This document shows, piece after piece, positions 1 to 12,564 of a stretch of 64,000 nucleotides of DNA. The position numbers were made by a program, and so were the translations under genes. The DNA comes from Atopsyche davidsoni. Its lineage: Eukaryota; Arthropoda; Insecta; Trichoptera; Hydrobiosidae. Every line of letters starts with the position of its first letter. Positions within the stretch are counted from its first letter, which is position 1. The stretch covers positions 2,232,001 to 2,296,000 of the forward strand of contig JAILWY010000012.1 of assembly GCA_022113835.1 (NCBI GenBank). Direction: 5' to 3'. The notes below the pieces were generated by a model, which searched no databases, had not been told where the DNA came from, and saw only the letters and a list, made by a program, of their open reading frames with translations.

Positions 1-2929
1 GATTTCTAGGTGTAACTTTACTCGGTGGATGTATCAACACATATATGATATGTCAAAGTGCATTAAATCTTTTTTTGGAAATCTATTGAAAATTTAAAGC
101 CTATTTTGTTCAGGTGTTTTTTGTTTCGTTGTAAATCCGAGCGAAGTCGGTCAGACATAGAACCTCCGCGTGAAAACAAATAATGAAGTTGTAAGTTATA
201 CGGCCGAACTAATGAAGCCTCTTCTACGAAGCCTTTACGATCGCCAGGTAACCCAAACCACATAATTGACGCGTATTAGGACAGGTAAGGCAATCAAACA
301 TGACTCCTACATTGTGGCGGCGCCTGCTCAGGTAAGTTTGCTCACCTTCTAAATATCATAATTGAATAAGAAACTTACTTTTTTTAATAATATTATATTT
401 TGTATTTATATTACCAAAAGTTTTATTAGGGTTCGGGATCAGACTCATTTATTAATATTTTCATATTTCTTGTTATTTTCAAGGTAAATTATAATATCCC
501 TAGAGGCTGAATAGAAATATGACCTGAAATGTCGAAACCACGAAGGCTGCGCTGGGCTTTAAAAGTAAACACAAAACTCTGTGGGCATCCAATTGCACAA
601 ATAATTTTTGAAACTGAAAAAAACTACATATTTTTATATTTAAAGCTTAAATTGTAAGTGTTGTACGTTGATTTTGCTAATTGCGTACAAGTTTCATAAA
701 TATTTTAGCTATAAATATCACACGTTCAACGTTCAACGAGCCTCTTTATGGCGAAAGGGCTCACAGTTAAAAAGGCCGTTTGGCTATTTATATTTGTTGT
801 TGCAGTTTTTTTAGTAATGCCAATCGAGTCTTCACGTTTTGGTTCGACTTCATAAAGTCGGCTAGCCGAGATCTCCGAAGCTACCTCAGAACGCATTAAG
901 CCCTCTCGGGTCCGATGAGGCGACCAGATCTCAGGTGTAAATTGATGGCTTCCCTAGCGGTGAATCTTTATTTACTTGAATCAAGCATTTCCCACATGAG
1001 TAAGTCCCTCTGTTTACACGGCATGCCGTCAAAGCGTTTTACACCGGACGTCCAATTATTACTGCTTCTACGGGGGATATGGATAATACGCTGAGTATAG
1101 TGGAGCTAGGAGCAAAGCATGCATTTTTCAAAATTATAAAAAAATCGTTTATACTGAAAGATTTATTATATAAAATTAAAAAAAGTAAAGCATATCAGAA
1201 ACACAGTGCCATAAAATACTAACAAGTTTTTAGGTAATTAATTGACTCGGGAAACGATATGAAAAATTATTATTTTCATTTTTTATCTCATATGCGTTTT
1301 TAAAGAACTATTCAAAAATATTTTTCTGAAAATATGTGTGAGCATCGCAGCAAGATTTAATAATTTGTTTTTATTAATAACGAAAACTTCTGCTCCCAAA
1401 GAACCAACACCAATATTTTTGAGTCACGCGTTCTGACTTATACAGTAAAAGTGTTTTATTCAATTTTACTAACCAAATTCTAGGTCTACGCTACTCTCTG
1501 GACTCCACTATGATCTCCGTTCAATACTGGTTTACCAGAGAGAACGAAAGACACAGCGTCCATTCCACACGTGTAATCTTAAAATTGATTCACAAAGCGG
1601 TCACGTGATAGGAATGATGTTTATTGTGTATTTATTACCCCCTGCCTGGTGAAACGCCCCACCACCTGATAATTAAAATTTATATCGATCGTAATTTCAC
1701 CGTGAAGTCCCAATATTGCTGTGTGGCAGAGGAACTGGGTTCTGATAAAATCTGGCGGAAGTGTCCGAAGCCTTTATTTCTATCGAACACTGAAAATTTA
1801 TCGCCTCAGATGTTCTCTTCGTTAATTAAATTGCTAATATGTCTTAAAAGAAGCTGATAAAATCACACGGTTTTAATTATTCAGTAAATTTTTATATTTG
1901 TTTTTTTTTTTATGGGAGATCTCACATACTTTTGTTTTTATTTTTTAAGGCTTTGTTTTACCAGAAACATGTTTTTGTATTTATTATATTTATTGGATAT
2001 TAATTTTAACTGTTTATTCCCTTTCAAAACAAGCCAGGATGTTTATGCTGTCAAAGTGCTTCTGAAAAAAACTTCTGCTTAGCTAAAACCAAAATACCTT
2101 ATAATATTTGTTAGGTCATTGACATTTTATACAGTATATATTCTAAATAAAATATTGAACACAAAAAAATATATTTAAGTTATATAGTATCTACAAATCG
2201 ATATGCACTTTTATGTGCTTTATGAGATCTTAGAAGTATTTTCAATGTTTTATAGAGTCTATCAATTCTCACGTTTGTTGAGTCATGACATTATTAATAC
2301 GGAGCTTTGATAACATGAAAATAAACATTAATTAGATGCTTAGTGAATGAAGTAAAAATATTTACTAATAACAGCATGCCAACACGGCAAAATTTACAAA
2401 TAAAAACATGAAATGAGTCCCAAAAAAGAGCACGAAAATTCCCCAAATTCCAGCGAGTCATTTATAAAATTAAATTACTTATCCTAATGTGGCTAATTTG
2501 ACTTAATACCCCATTAACCTCAACCCTCGCTACCTAACCCGGAGTGAAGGCCCGCATCCAGCAGGCGAGCAGGTACGCGGCCTAATCGCAAACCGCAAAT
2601 CTCCACATCTCTATTCATCTTCAGAGTATCTCTGCATCCAAACACAACCTCGCGACCCGTCACCGAGGTGGGCCCGATTTAGATGCGCTTTATCGCAATC
2701 ATAAAGTTATAATATATTAATACGAGCGGGAAACACCCAAGTTCAGATAATCTGAAAACTAAAATAATATGACTACACAACTTAGTTCAATCTAGAAGTT
2801 CAAGGCAATCAATAGCAATATTTGATAAATAAAAACAGATTTGTACAAATTAGAAACAGATTTTTTGCAAGTAGCAAAAACCAAGTTGTTTTATTACATT
2901 TTTAAATAGACAGACGTTATTTAAATAAA
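1..2929. other. AT-rich intergenic DNA
   Basis: No gene or known repeat recognised. 740-1100 and 2515-2700 are GC-richer. The latter contains CTTTATCGCAATCATAAAG, two inverted TTTAT/ATAAA sites like Cdx/Hox targets. A short frame at 1624-1857 has no recognisable domain. Confidence 0.4.
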
Positions 2930-3194
2930 TTACTAATATGATTAGGCACATTAGTTCATATATAGAAGATGATTTCAAAGAAACTCTCAGAAAAATATCA
3001 TCGTGATTTGTGTGGGATTTGAACCCACATCTCCTGGTTTACATGACCGGTGTACGAACCCTTGTACTAACGAATCACTTCCGTTTATCGAGAGTTTTTA
3101 ACAATCATACTCTACATACGAATCAATGTGCCCAGTATAATAAATAAATAATATAATAAACCCGTAATGGGTAATAAATACGCATCTGATTGAC
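2930..3194 (-). repeat. tRNA-like fold-back repeat, copy 1
   Basis: On the minus strand, 3078-3003 folds like a tRNA. Ends GTGATTCGT/ACAAATCAC pair with one mismatch, there is a GTAC/GTAC D-like arm, and a perfect T arm TGTGGG-TTCAAAT-CCCACA carries a good pol III B box (GGTTCAAATCC). The anticodon-like loop is CATGTAA. On both sides lie sequences that are inverted copies of each other (a GGCACATTAGTTCA type on one side, its partner on the other). Copy 2 lies at 11.8-12.1 kb. It is a SINE-like or MITE-like element rather than a working tRNA gene. Confidence 0.75.
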
Positions 3195-3984
3195 CAATCC
3201 ATAAATAGATATATTTAAATAAATGTGAGAGTGGAAAAGTTGTTTTTGCATTCAAGAAAGAAAAATTATTGAAATGATTAGTTTTGAGACATTACTCCCT
3301 GTGAAAACATAAAAAAACATTTTGATATTAACGTTTATAATTTTCAGATACCGTGAATGAAACAACTGGATCGATACCAGATGTTTCTGGGGATGACAAA
3401 TTTTGTAAGATTAAAGTCTCCCCAACCTCTTTATCGACTCGAGGCTTATCCTGTGTAATCTCCCCATATGTGGATAGCGCTTACTTATCAGCTTTTATAA
3501 GTCTGGATTACAAGAATCCAAGATAAAATTCAAGCTATCCAGTAATAAGAAGTTAAAATATACTATCTGATGTTATCGATTCACATGTGAAACGACGAGC
3601 AAAATCCTCATTTGGAAACACACTTCCACGGCTATCGCAGCCAGGTGTTATAACTTGTTAAACCACGTTGACAAAGTAGTAAAACTTTCGAAAGAAGCGT
3701 GTAGATTTATTAAAAATATTTATTAATATCTAGATTTTTTTGATTTGATTACAATACATCCCTTCATACATACCCGAGATTTTAAGGTCAGTTAGCAAGT
3801 AAATAGATAAATATTACAATTGTTAATATTACAATTTGTTGAGTGTACATTTTTTTTATTTTCGAGAGAGAAAACATCCGAGATTAAATAATTTTAGTTT
3901 ATTGCCTGTTTGTATTCAGGGAGGAAAATGGATGTATCGACTTCGAAAAATATTTTAGACAGTAAATTCACACATAAATAAATC

Positions 3985-5532
3985 CCGTAAAAAGCTATCT
4001 AACTAAACTGCTATCGAAAGCCGATGGTGAGTTCGATTTCCACCTATGTCGAATCAACTGCCTTGATATGTAAATAATAAATAAGCGTGTAAGGGGGGAA
4101 AAAATCATATCGATTAATAATCGCCGGGACATCCAATTATAACCACTGCGCCAGTCAGCGTATTTAAACTCTATTAGGGTGAATATACCATTTATACATG
4201 AAAACCCCCGTACTAACTGCTATCAAAGGCCGACTATGAGTTCGAATCCCACTTGTGTCGTAATTTTTTATTCATATGAATCAATTGCCTTGACACGTAA
4301 ACACAATAAGCCAGATCAAATCAAAAAATCAGATCGGTGAAATATATATATTAATAATTATAACCACTCCGCCAGTCAGCGTATTTAATCTCTATTAGGG
4401 TGAATATTCAATTCATACGCGAAAACCGCCGAAAAAAGTTTTGATTGCGATTCGAACCAACTGCCATCAAAGGCCGACTGTGAGTTTGAATTCGACATTT
4501 TTTTTCATATGATTCAATGGCCTTGATACGTAAACACAATTAGCCTGCTTTATCGGTTAAATATGTTTATTAATAATCGTCGGAACATCCAATTATAACC
4601 ACTGCGCCAGTCAGCGTATTAAAACTCTATTAGCGTGAATATTCAATTTATACATGAAAACCACCGTAAAAAGTTTTCTTAGCGATTTAAACCAACTGCT
4701 ATCAAAGGCCGACTGTGAGTTTGAATGCGACATTTTTTTTCATATGTTTCAATGGCCTTGATGCGTAAACACAATTAACCTGCTTTATCGGTTAAATATA
4801 TTATTAATTATTATAACCACTCCGCCAGTCAGCGTATTTAATCTCTATTAGGGTGAATATTCAATTCATACGCGAAAACCACCGTAAAAAGTTTTCATTG
4901 CGATTCGAACCAACTGCTATCAAAGGCCGACTGTGAGTTTGAATTCGACATTTTTTTTCATATAATTAAATGGCCTTGATACGTAAACACAATTAGCCTG
5001 CTTTATCGGTTAAATATATTTATTAATAATCGTCGGAACATCCAATTATAACCACTGCGCCAGTCAGCGTATTAAAACTCTATTAGCGTGAATATTCAAT
5101 TTATACATGAAAACCACCGTAAAAAGTTTTCTTAGCGATTTAAACCAACTGCTATCAAAGGCCGACTGTGAGTTTGAATGCGACATTTTTTTTCATATGT
5201 TTCAATGGCCTTGATACGTAAACACAATTAGCCTGCTTTATCGGTTAAATATATTTATTAATTATTATAACCACTCCGCCAGTCAGCGTATTATTCAATT
5301 CATACGCGAAAACCGCCGTAAAAAGTTTTCATTGCGATTCGAACCAACTGCTATCAAAGGCCGACTGTGAGTTTGAATTCGACATTTTTTTTCATATAAT
5401 TAAATGGCCTTGATACGTAAACACAATTAGCCTGCTTTATCGGTTAAATATGTTTATTAATAATCGTCGGAACATCCAATTATAACCACTGCGCCAGTCA
5501 GCGTATTTAATCTCTATTAGCGTGAATATTTT
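3985..5532. repeat. Satellite-like tandem array with a two-monomer higher-order period
   Basis: Seven occurrences of CCAGTCAGCGTAT start at 4151, 4372, 4607, 4825, 5060, 5279 and 5494, giving spacings of 221, 235, 218, 235, 219 and 215. The monomers alternate: one type has ACTGCGCCAG with CTCTATTAGCGTG, the other ACTCCGCCAG with CTCTATTAGGGTG. The true period is therefore about 453 bp (4372-4825, 4607-5060, 4825-5279). Most monomers carry ATCAAAGGCCGAC followed by a B-box-like GAGTTCGAATCC or degenerate form. The first monomer (from about 3985) is most diverged. Confidence 0.92.
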
Positions 5533-5569
5533 TTAAAAATTCCTGTAAAATTGAAAGGATTTAGGAAGC

Positions 5570-5695
5570 GAGGCGCGGAGACGGATCGCCGCGTCACTCG
5601 AGAGTCGTTTCATTAGCATGCCCGATTCGACGCGCCCCGAGGGCGGAGGCGCGGGGCGCAGGGGCGCAGGGCGCAGTCCCCGCCACGCCCATGCT
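5570..5695. other. CpG-rich block at the right edge of the satellite
   Basis: About 125 bp of very GC-rich DNA with repeated GGGGCGCAG units (5650-5680) next to the AT-rich satellite. No coding signal was recognised. It may be a small CpG island or the edge of an insertion. Confidence 0.4.
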
Positions 5696-5834
5696 GTATT
5701 TAAATATTTAACTTTGTTTAATGCGACAAGAATCGAGGTTTTTAATAAAAAATATATGAATGTTACAAATAGAAAAAACGCGGGGTCTTTTTAACACTTG
5801 GCGAGATACGTTTTTTAAAATATATATAATCTCA

Positions 5835-5970
5835 ATATTTTTGAATAAAATACATGAGTGAATTTTCACATGTTCGTTTTTATTTTTGACCGGTTTCGCC
5901 AAACATTACGTTTGATAATGCCAACGTAAAAGGTTGGCGAAACCGGTCACCGCACAAGTATTTTATTAAA
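5835..5970. mobile_element. Hammerhead-like palindromic repeat, copy 1
   Basis: The left arm (minus sense) runs from TTTTGAATAAAATACATGAG to GACCGGTTTCGCC. The right arm has the plus-sense core TTTGATAATG (5911) - GCCAAC/GGTTGGC stem - GAAACCGGTCAC (5939). The two arms meet head to head. It lies beside a host repeat (5980-6090) that is also found, inverted, next to copy 5 at 35.05 kb. Confidence 0.75.
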
Positions 5971-5979
5971 AAAAAAAAA

Positions 5980-6090
5980 GTTTAGTGTATAATATTATCC
6001 TATCCCAAATTTATAATTTCATAAAATCGATATATTATTAATAAATAAACGTATAACTGAAAAATGTAATAATTCACGTATTACTTTGCC
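5980..6090 (+). repeat. Dispersed repeat shared (inverted) with 34950-35048
   Basis: The segment from TTAGTGTATAATATTATCC through CACGTATTAC is the reverse complement, with few changes, of 34950-35048. In both places it abuts a copy of the hammerhead-like palindrome, so the pair forms one composite element present twice in opposite orientations. Confidence 0.75.
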
Positions 6091-6162
6091 TAAGAAGGTA
6101 TCGTTCAATTTAAAAATAAAATTATTAGTAATTTATTGTAAATAATGTAATAGTAGTTTCAA

Positions 6163-6298
6163 TATTTTTGACAGTGTACTTGGTGGAATTCCATTTTAAT
6201 ATTTTTGAATAAAATACTTGATTGATTTTCCACATTTTCGTTTTTATTAGTGACCGGTTTCGCCAACCTTTCACGTTGGCATTATCAAACAGAGTCAA
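6163..6298 (-). mobile_element. Hammerhead-like repeat, copy 2 (single arm)
   Basis: Minus-sense unit. On the minus strand it reads a TTTGATAATG core, GCCAAC-GTGAAAG-GTTGGC stem-loop, GAAACCGGTCAC, a spacer ending TAATAAAAACG, then CCACCAAGTACACTGTC at the far end. Unlike the other copies it is not followed by its inverted partner, which makes it a useful reference for the single unit. Confidence 0.75.
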
Positions 6299-6384
6299 AA
6301 CTGAGCCGAAACGGTGACACTGACCCAGGATTGGAATACGAGTATGTTCGAGGAAAGGGTCACCAATGGATGGATAGTAATTTA

Positions 6385-6682
6385 ATTATCAACTATTAAA
6401 AATAACTCTATTGATTTACGATTCCATGATATAAAAAAGCTATTGTTTCTGTAGCTTGCTGCAGGAGTATCAGATCTAAACGCCAGAGCTTTGTAAGGAA
6501 ATATAATAATGCTATTGGGTAGCAGCAATACGCAGACTTTTCCTTTCAATATAAAACTGCGGTATAGAAGGACCCAGGGACCCACTACAGTACACTATTT
6601 TCCCAGCACAGTATGAATATATTCTCAGTGAAATGGTCGTCAACCTCCTTTGAGGAGAGGCACTCGATGAAGAAGAAATATA
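6385..6682 (-). repeat. Dispersed repeat with CTTCTTCATC-GTGCCTCTCCTC head, copy 1
   Basis: On the minus strand it runs from TTTCTTCTTCATCGAGTGCC through a GGTTGACGACCATTTCACTGAG stretch, AAGTCTGCGTATTGCTGCT and AGCTTGCTGCAGGAGTATC-like blocks. The same blocks occur in order at 12565-12800 and, truncated, at 21477-21605. It looks like a SINE or retroelement-derived family; no coding frame is kept. Confidence 0.7.
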
Positions 6683-6689
6683 TATAGAA

Positions 6690-8858
6690 AATTACTACTA
6701 TTGCTTTACATATGATAATATTATTATTATCACTACAAATTATTGTGCATAGATTGTAATTTAATACTAAAAATTCTATGTAAACGTTTAGTTGATGAAT
6801 AATTTAAGTAATATTGATTTTTATACACGTACATAAAATCCGAAACTAGTTGTATTTAAAATGTATATATTTAAGTATATACGTAAATTGAGTAAAATGA
6901 TTTACACATAAAAGGACGAGAAAAATTACCGAAAACTTATTTCAATGACTTTTATAAGGAGAAACCCAATATGTAAAAAAGCGGTTCTATTAAATGTTTT
7001 GTATTAATTGGAAAAATAATAAGCAAAAGCTTTTCATTGTTAGTGTCCTCGTCGTCTAAAGGGTTAACTGCACGAATACGCCTGCCTTTTTGGCTTCTAA
7101 GTTCTTTGAGGTGAGAAAAAATTCCCAGAGATAATAAATAAAATTATTCGTTTATACGACTCCATATGAGATCTCGACTTTATGGACCCACCTGTTTGCA
7201 GTTGCTGCGTATTAATGCAATAAAGGCCAATATTCTGTGAATGCTCCTGGCGGGGACAAAGGAACGTGTATTCACTGTACGGTATAATCCTTTTGCTAGT
7301 GTTTTGTTGGTCCGTTTTCGCGTCCACCGGACAATAATCCTTAGTGACGTTATCAATTTGAATGCCGTTTTTTCAGTCTCAGTCGAAATGTTGTTGGATT
7401 TATTTTTGATTCGTATATTATACTTAGGATCTACCTTATTGGAGATTATATTGCGTATTTTTATTCTTGGTTCTCTTGTTTAAATGCCTTTGTGAATTTT
7501 ATGTTTTTTGGGGCCCACTGGGTATATTTATCAAAACGAATATGATTTAAACACCACACAAACAAATTTCTTAGAGCATATATATTTGCATATATTAGAT
7601 ACAGTTTTTTATAATCATTTCATAGAAATATTTACTTGTGTAAGATATCCGACGTAAAGAGCCAAATTAAAAGCAATATAAATAATGCAGATACAGATAT
7701 CTTCGGCTTGATACGTCTCTAAAATTCATCTTGCCATGTACAATGAAATAAAAACAAACGCAAATAAAAGAGGGGTTTCCTTTCTTTTGAGTCCTGAAAT
7801 GAATTATCGATCTTCTTAAATTGGAGCCCTGGTACCCATACTAGCAAAGACCAGTAGGTAGCGTTGCGTGCCATATGACATAATTTTAACTTTAATCATA
7901 AAAATATAAAGCCTAACCTGCTTAGAACCATTTCGGGTCAATGGTCTGCTTAGTAAAATATGAGACCAGCTATATCTGATCATTACATCAAAGCTTGCTG
8001 ATTCCCTGCGCTGCTGGTCCATTCATCACAGGAGCGCAGCAGATGGTGGCCCAGAAGCTTAAGGGGCAAGTCGTCACTGCCCAGCCAATATTTAATAAAG
8101 ACATTTAAAAATATAACTCATGGAAGTTAAGACTGATTTTTCTAAACATATATGTGCATTCCGTTATCGTGTGTTACAGGGTGATTAGAAATCAATTTCA
8201 TAGTACCAGTTTTTACGGTGGTTAATTATAATTAACAAACATTTTTTTGGCAATGCCTTCCGGTATACTTTTATAATCAAAAAAAAAACTGATGGTATAT
8301 TAATTTATATGAGCATTAAGATGCAGGCGTCTTAACGACCTGACGCCCCGACACTGCATTCCTGCTCAAAGACTGCGAGGACGCCCGAGCGCCTCCATTC
8401 TCCCCGCCACTCGGGCCGCCATTATTCCGATGGGTAAACTCAAACAAGAAATTAGCCATGGATTATTGCAAATGATCCTCCTCAGGTCCTTTGTGGAGGC
8501 TCGGGGGTCGCCGTCGTGTGCGGCGCGACGTTCTTTCGCACTCATCGTGGGGTGACAAGGCCTTAAGATCGTAACGGGACCGCGACTACACATCTATTAA
8601 AAAAAAATCGACCTCAAATAATCTTGATTATTTTTACAGACAGTCTTCAAAATTCATTCGACCACTGTGGCAAAGTAACTCAGTAAGAATTGTAATAGTT
8701 ATAAACATATATAAATAACATGGACACACGCATATGCAATTTTTTTTTAAATTACATAAGAAAAGTTTTTTTAGATTTTTTGAATCTCTATATCTCCTGC
8801 TTGTGGGGTTTGATTTTAAAAATCATATTTTTTTCCATATACTTTACTCTATCGTATA
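6690..8858. other. Intergenic DNA with one GC-rich block
   Basis: 8340-8590 is GC-rich (CGCCCCGACACTG to GGGACCGCGACTAC) without a convincing frame on either strand. The rest is AT-rich with nothing recognised. Confidence 0.35.
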
Positions 8859-9263
8859 CAGTAATACCCCGCTTTACGCAAGGGACGCATTCCGTTAAAA
8901 AATGCGTTATGTGAAATTCGCGTATATCGGGGTTTACGATTAAACATAAATACATAGTCAAAACTAAATACAAAAAAATACGAATCATTTGAATCAATCA
9001 CTTTAATAATAAGAACACTTTATGCAGTATTACATGTTATTTTTACTGAAAAATACATCTATTGTCTTTTGGGTAGCGTTTCTTTAACGTTCTTGTAAAA
9101 TACGTTCATAACACCCAACGCTATTTTTAATTGTTAAGAGAGAAGTCAATGACTACATTATGTTCATACACACTCTTAAATAAGAAATTCGCGTAATGCG
9201 AGGCATTTTATCGCGAAATTTGAAATTCGCGTTATAGTGAAACCGTAATACTGCGTAATACTG
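8859..9263. mobile_element. pogo/Tigger-like MITE, about 405 bp
   Basis: The left end CAGTAATACCCCGC is preceded by TA. The right end GCGTAATACTG is followed by TA, giving inverted ends on a TA target duplication. Subterminal sequence on both sides shares AAATTCGCGTAT and ATTCGCGTTATAG type blocks in inverted order, as in mariner/pogo-type elements of animals. The interior (8940-9180) is AT-rich with no transposase frame, so it is non-autonomous. Confidence 0.75.
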
Positions 9264-11816
9264 TATTGCAATTAAAAAAATGTAAAATATGTGCCTGTGT
9301 TATATTCAAACACATTCAACATACTTGATTGCGGTTTAAAATTTTATAATTTAATTTTTGAACTTCTTAAAGTTCAATATCTGTTTTTATAAAAGTTTTT
9401 AGCGGTAGGATACTATAAAAAAATATTGTGTACCAAGGCAGTATCTTGCGGAGCTCGGCTATAGTCCCGTCAGGCTGGTTAAGACTGGTCACCCTACCGT
9501 GTTGTGGGTTGGGAGTGTTTGACTAGTTCGACAGTTCCCGGGACATGCTCGTCGATAAATAATCGATTCCAAATTTTTATAAATTACAAAAACATACTTT
9601 TGTTTCAGTTTAAAGAATGCCCCTTTGTGCTATAGGAAGCTGTGAAGCTTACATATTCTTTGAAAACTAAATAATGATAATTTTTGTGAACTGCATTATT
9701 TTTGTCGTATTCTAAATATTGGTGTGTTTTGGATTATTTACCGTTTGTAGGTATATTTAAATTAAGCTGAGTATCCTTGATTGGTTTTGCAATACAAATA
9801 AACCACAAAACCAAATTAAAAATGATACTGATACTGCTTATTTAATAAAATAAAAAAACACTCACATAGTTTTATCGTTTTAAAGACATTTCTTTAACAG
9901 TGTTTATTTATATCCTATATATGATCCTAGTTTGAGTATTTTATTGAAATATTAGTAAAGTAATTTTTGAGGCACTTCTTTTTACACTTTATAATATATA
10001 CATCTTTTTTTAAAACAAGCGTTCATAAATTAGTACTATGGAAATTTACCCTACCAAAGATGCAGCATCTCTGAATATTTCGTGGTCTTGTGGCTAGTAA
10101 GCTATGAACTCGCTTTGCAATGAGTTTCGAATCTGAATATAAGATTATTTATTGTCAAAAAAATTCTACATATTTTTTGCGATATTCACCTGACTCACTC
10201 AAAGTATCTGAGCTCGGGTGTCTCCTGGTCGTAGAATGAACTTATAAACATAACTTCTTCGCTCTTTCACGGCGCGGGCCCACACCTGCCCTCGCTGCCA
10301 TCAACGGGCAGATTAAGACCGACTTTAATGCACGGCCGAGTGTTTTATGTTTGGATATTTAGCTGCCGTAAATGCCAAGACCCGGAGTAGTTAGATCCCG
10401 GGTCGCGAGTTTTACGACCTTGTAATGCCACCTTAAGCGGTCTAGTACGCCACTGGACTACAAAAATAGCTTTACTGATTTGAGGAATCACTTCATGGTC
10501 GACTCAGAGACTTAGTATATTTTTATATTATATTAAATTGTCGTTATATTTCAGTGCTTTTTAAAAAAGCTCTTGTAGGGCAAAAGTGCATACAAAAATA
10601 CTCGTAACCTCCCAGACATTTTGAGGACACGCGTTTTGACAAAACCGACAAAGTTTACCAGTCGGTCGTTCGTTTTATTTTTTCCTTCCCAAAACTAGTA
10701 GTTCTTACTTCTGGGGTTGTTAATAAATATTAACAAATCAAAATAACTTTAAAAAAGAAAGTTTTTTTTTTAAATAATTTATTCAAGGCGTACAATTTAG
10801 TAATAATACAGGCAGCTTAGAATGCAGAATACCAAGAAACATCATTCTAGGAACACCGATTGGATCTCTTAGTGTTTTCTCTTGATGCTAAGTAGGATAT
10901 CCCATAATAAAACGGTTAACCAACCATTTAGGATTCCCAACTATCCCTTTCTCTAAAATTCTTTAATATATTTTGTCTGATTTAAGTAGTACTACTATAT
11001 CTGTTACTAAGCCAGTGGCGTTTGGTGAAATAAAATATAAATTAAGGCAGCGATTAATAATAGTTTCAAATTAAAAATATTAAACCGCGGGTTTATTTCC
11101 TTCGTCTTTTCCCGATGTTTCTTCGGTGTTGAGCTGCTTGAAGTTTTTAGTCCTCCGATGTTTTGTTTCCTGTTCAAAACCTACAAATTTACCTAGTTAG
11201 TAACCAAACTAACTAACCAAATGTATTTGACTGTAAACCCAGAGTTGCAACGGGAAATTAAAAAGATGTTCAAAGTAAGGATCGCGTTACAAATAAGCGA
11301 GCTCGTGATGCGATACGGTTGATGATGTGACAGTGGAGTTATAAGTCGGGAATATCCCGGGATGATGTCCGGGGAACAAATTAATACAGGATTAGTGCTG
11401 GGGGGGCTGTAGGGTAAACATTTCAATCCCGCCCTGCTCCTGTAGGATTACATTGTAGGGGACCGCAATTTGTACGGACAAATCCTACACGAGACACGAT
11501 GACAGGCCAGAAAGGGTTGCCGCTTTTTATTTATTTTTTAATTTTTTTAATTTGTTGATTTCTTTTCGTGTGAATAATTTATCTTATTTAATGCAAATTC
11601 CACAATATTTAAATAATTATGACATGATTTTTTAAAGTTATATTTAATTTTGTTATATCTATATATTGACTGGATATATCTATAATATAAATAGAGCATA
11701 CTAAAATTTGGAGTGATGTAAAGTTTATTTAAATAACTATGTACAGAGTTTGACAATGCACTTTTATTTTAAAATACATCATTAACATTATCGTATGTCT
11801 ATTTTTTTGGATTGAA
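9264..11816. other. Intergenic DNA
   Basis: GC-richer patches at 9430-9560 and 10250-10450. Apart from the tRNA-like SINE head at 10080 nothing is recognised. Confidence 0.35.
10080..10142 (+). repeat. Possible tRNA-derived SINE head
   Basis: TGGCTAGTAAGC resembles a pol III A box, and GAGTTTCGAATC about 40 bp later resembles a B box. The acceptor arm does not pair well, so this is a degenerate SINE head at best. Confidence 0.3.
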
Positions 11817-12064
11817 CGTCAATCAGATGCGTATTTATTACCCATTACGGGTTTATTATAGTTGGAATGGGCACATTGGTTCATATGTAAAGTATGATTG
11901 TTGAAAATTCTCGATTAATGGATGTGATTCGTTAGTACAAGGGTCAGTACACCGGCCATGTAAGCCTGGGGATGTGGGTTCAAATCTCACACAAATCACG
12001 ATGATATTTTTCTGAGAATTTCTTAAATCATGTGTGAACTAATGTGCCTAATCATATTAGTAAT
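11817..12064 (+). repeat. tRNA-like fold-back repeat, copy 2
   Basis: Same family as 2930-3194 in the opposite orientation. The tRNA-like core is 11924-11999 (76 nt, equal in length to copy 1), flanked by arms containing GGGCACATTGGTTCA and its inverted partner AACTAATGTGCC. Both copies share an outer left segment with CAGATGCGTATTTATTACCC. The anticodon-like loop CATGTAA is conserved but its stem has a mismatch. Confidence 0.75.
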
Positions 12065-12239
12065 ATTATCATTATCATTAAGTACAAGAATTTCCACAAC
12101 TTAAATTTTTTTTAAAAATATATTTATACAGAAAACTTGATTAGTAGGGATTTGTTGTACAGTATATTATAAGAACTATGTTTTCTATGTCACTTTCGAG
12201 GGTTGTGTTTGTGGTGAGGTTGTTTACAGTTGTAATGTT

Positions 12240-12450
12240 TCATAGGTACCATGCCGCGGCAACCCTGCCGCTGCCACCCAGTGAGATAATACTGGCGGCC
12301 GCCTCATTACAAGCACTCCCAGCGGCCAACATAAATAATCATTATTGGTGCGAGTGCATCCATCCAGGCCGAGTGCCTACTGGCCACTGCAGGGTTGTCA
12401 CCCTGGCACGTGCAATACCACGTGCTCACAATATAATAAATATATATTTG
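12240..12450. promoter_or_regulatory. GC-rich block with two E-boxes
   Basis: GGCACGTGC and CCACGTGCT occur 15 bp apart (about 12405-12425), after CATAAATAATCATTATTGG with homeodomain-type cores. Candidate element only. Confidence 0.3.
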
Positions 12451-12564
12451 TATATTTAAAAAATATTTAAAGTTATGTCGATATCCAAGCGTATGTATTA
12501 ATAGTGGATAGCTGAGCTCTCGCTTAGACAAGTTGTTTTTCCCAAGCACACATACACGCCGTCT

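Noticed and set aside
3003..3078. Functional tRNA-Thr-like gene on the minus strand
   Set aside because: The end stem is over-long with a mismatch, position 33 is not T, and the same unit recurs at 11.9 kb inside inverted arms. It is a repeat, not a working tRNA gene.
3985..5532. CRISPR array
   Set aside because: The repeats are >200 bp with no short-repeat/unique-spacer pattern, in eukaryotic DNA. It is a satellite-like array.
12178..12549. Open frames on both strands over a GC-rich block
   Set aside because: No family similarity. Paired frames on opposite strands indicate composition; kept as a possible regulatory block.
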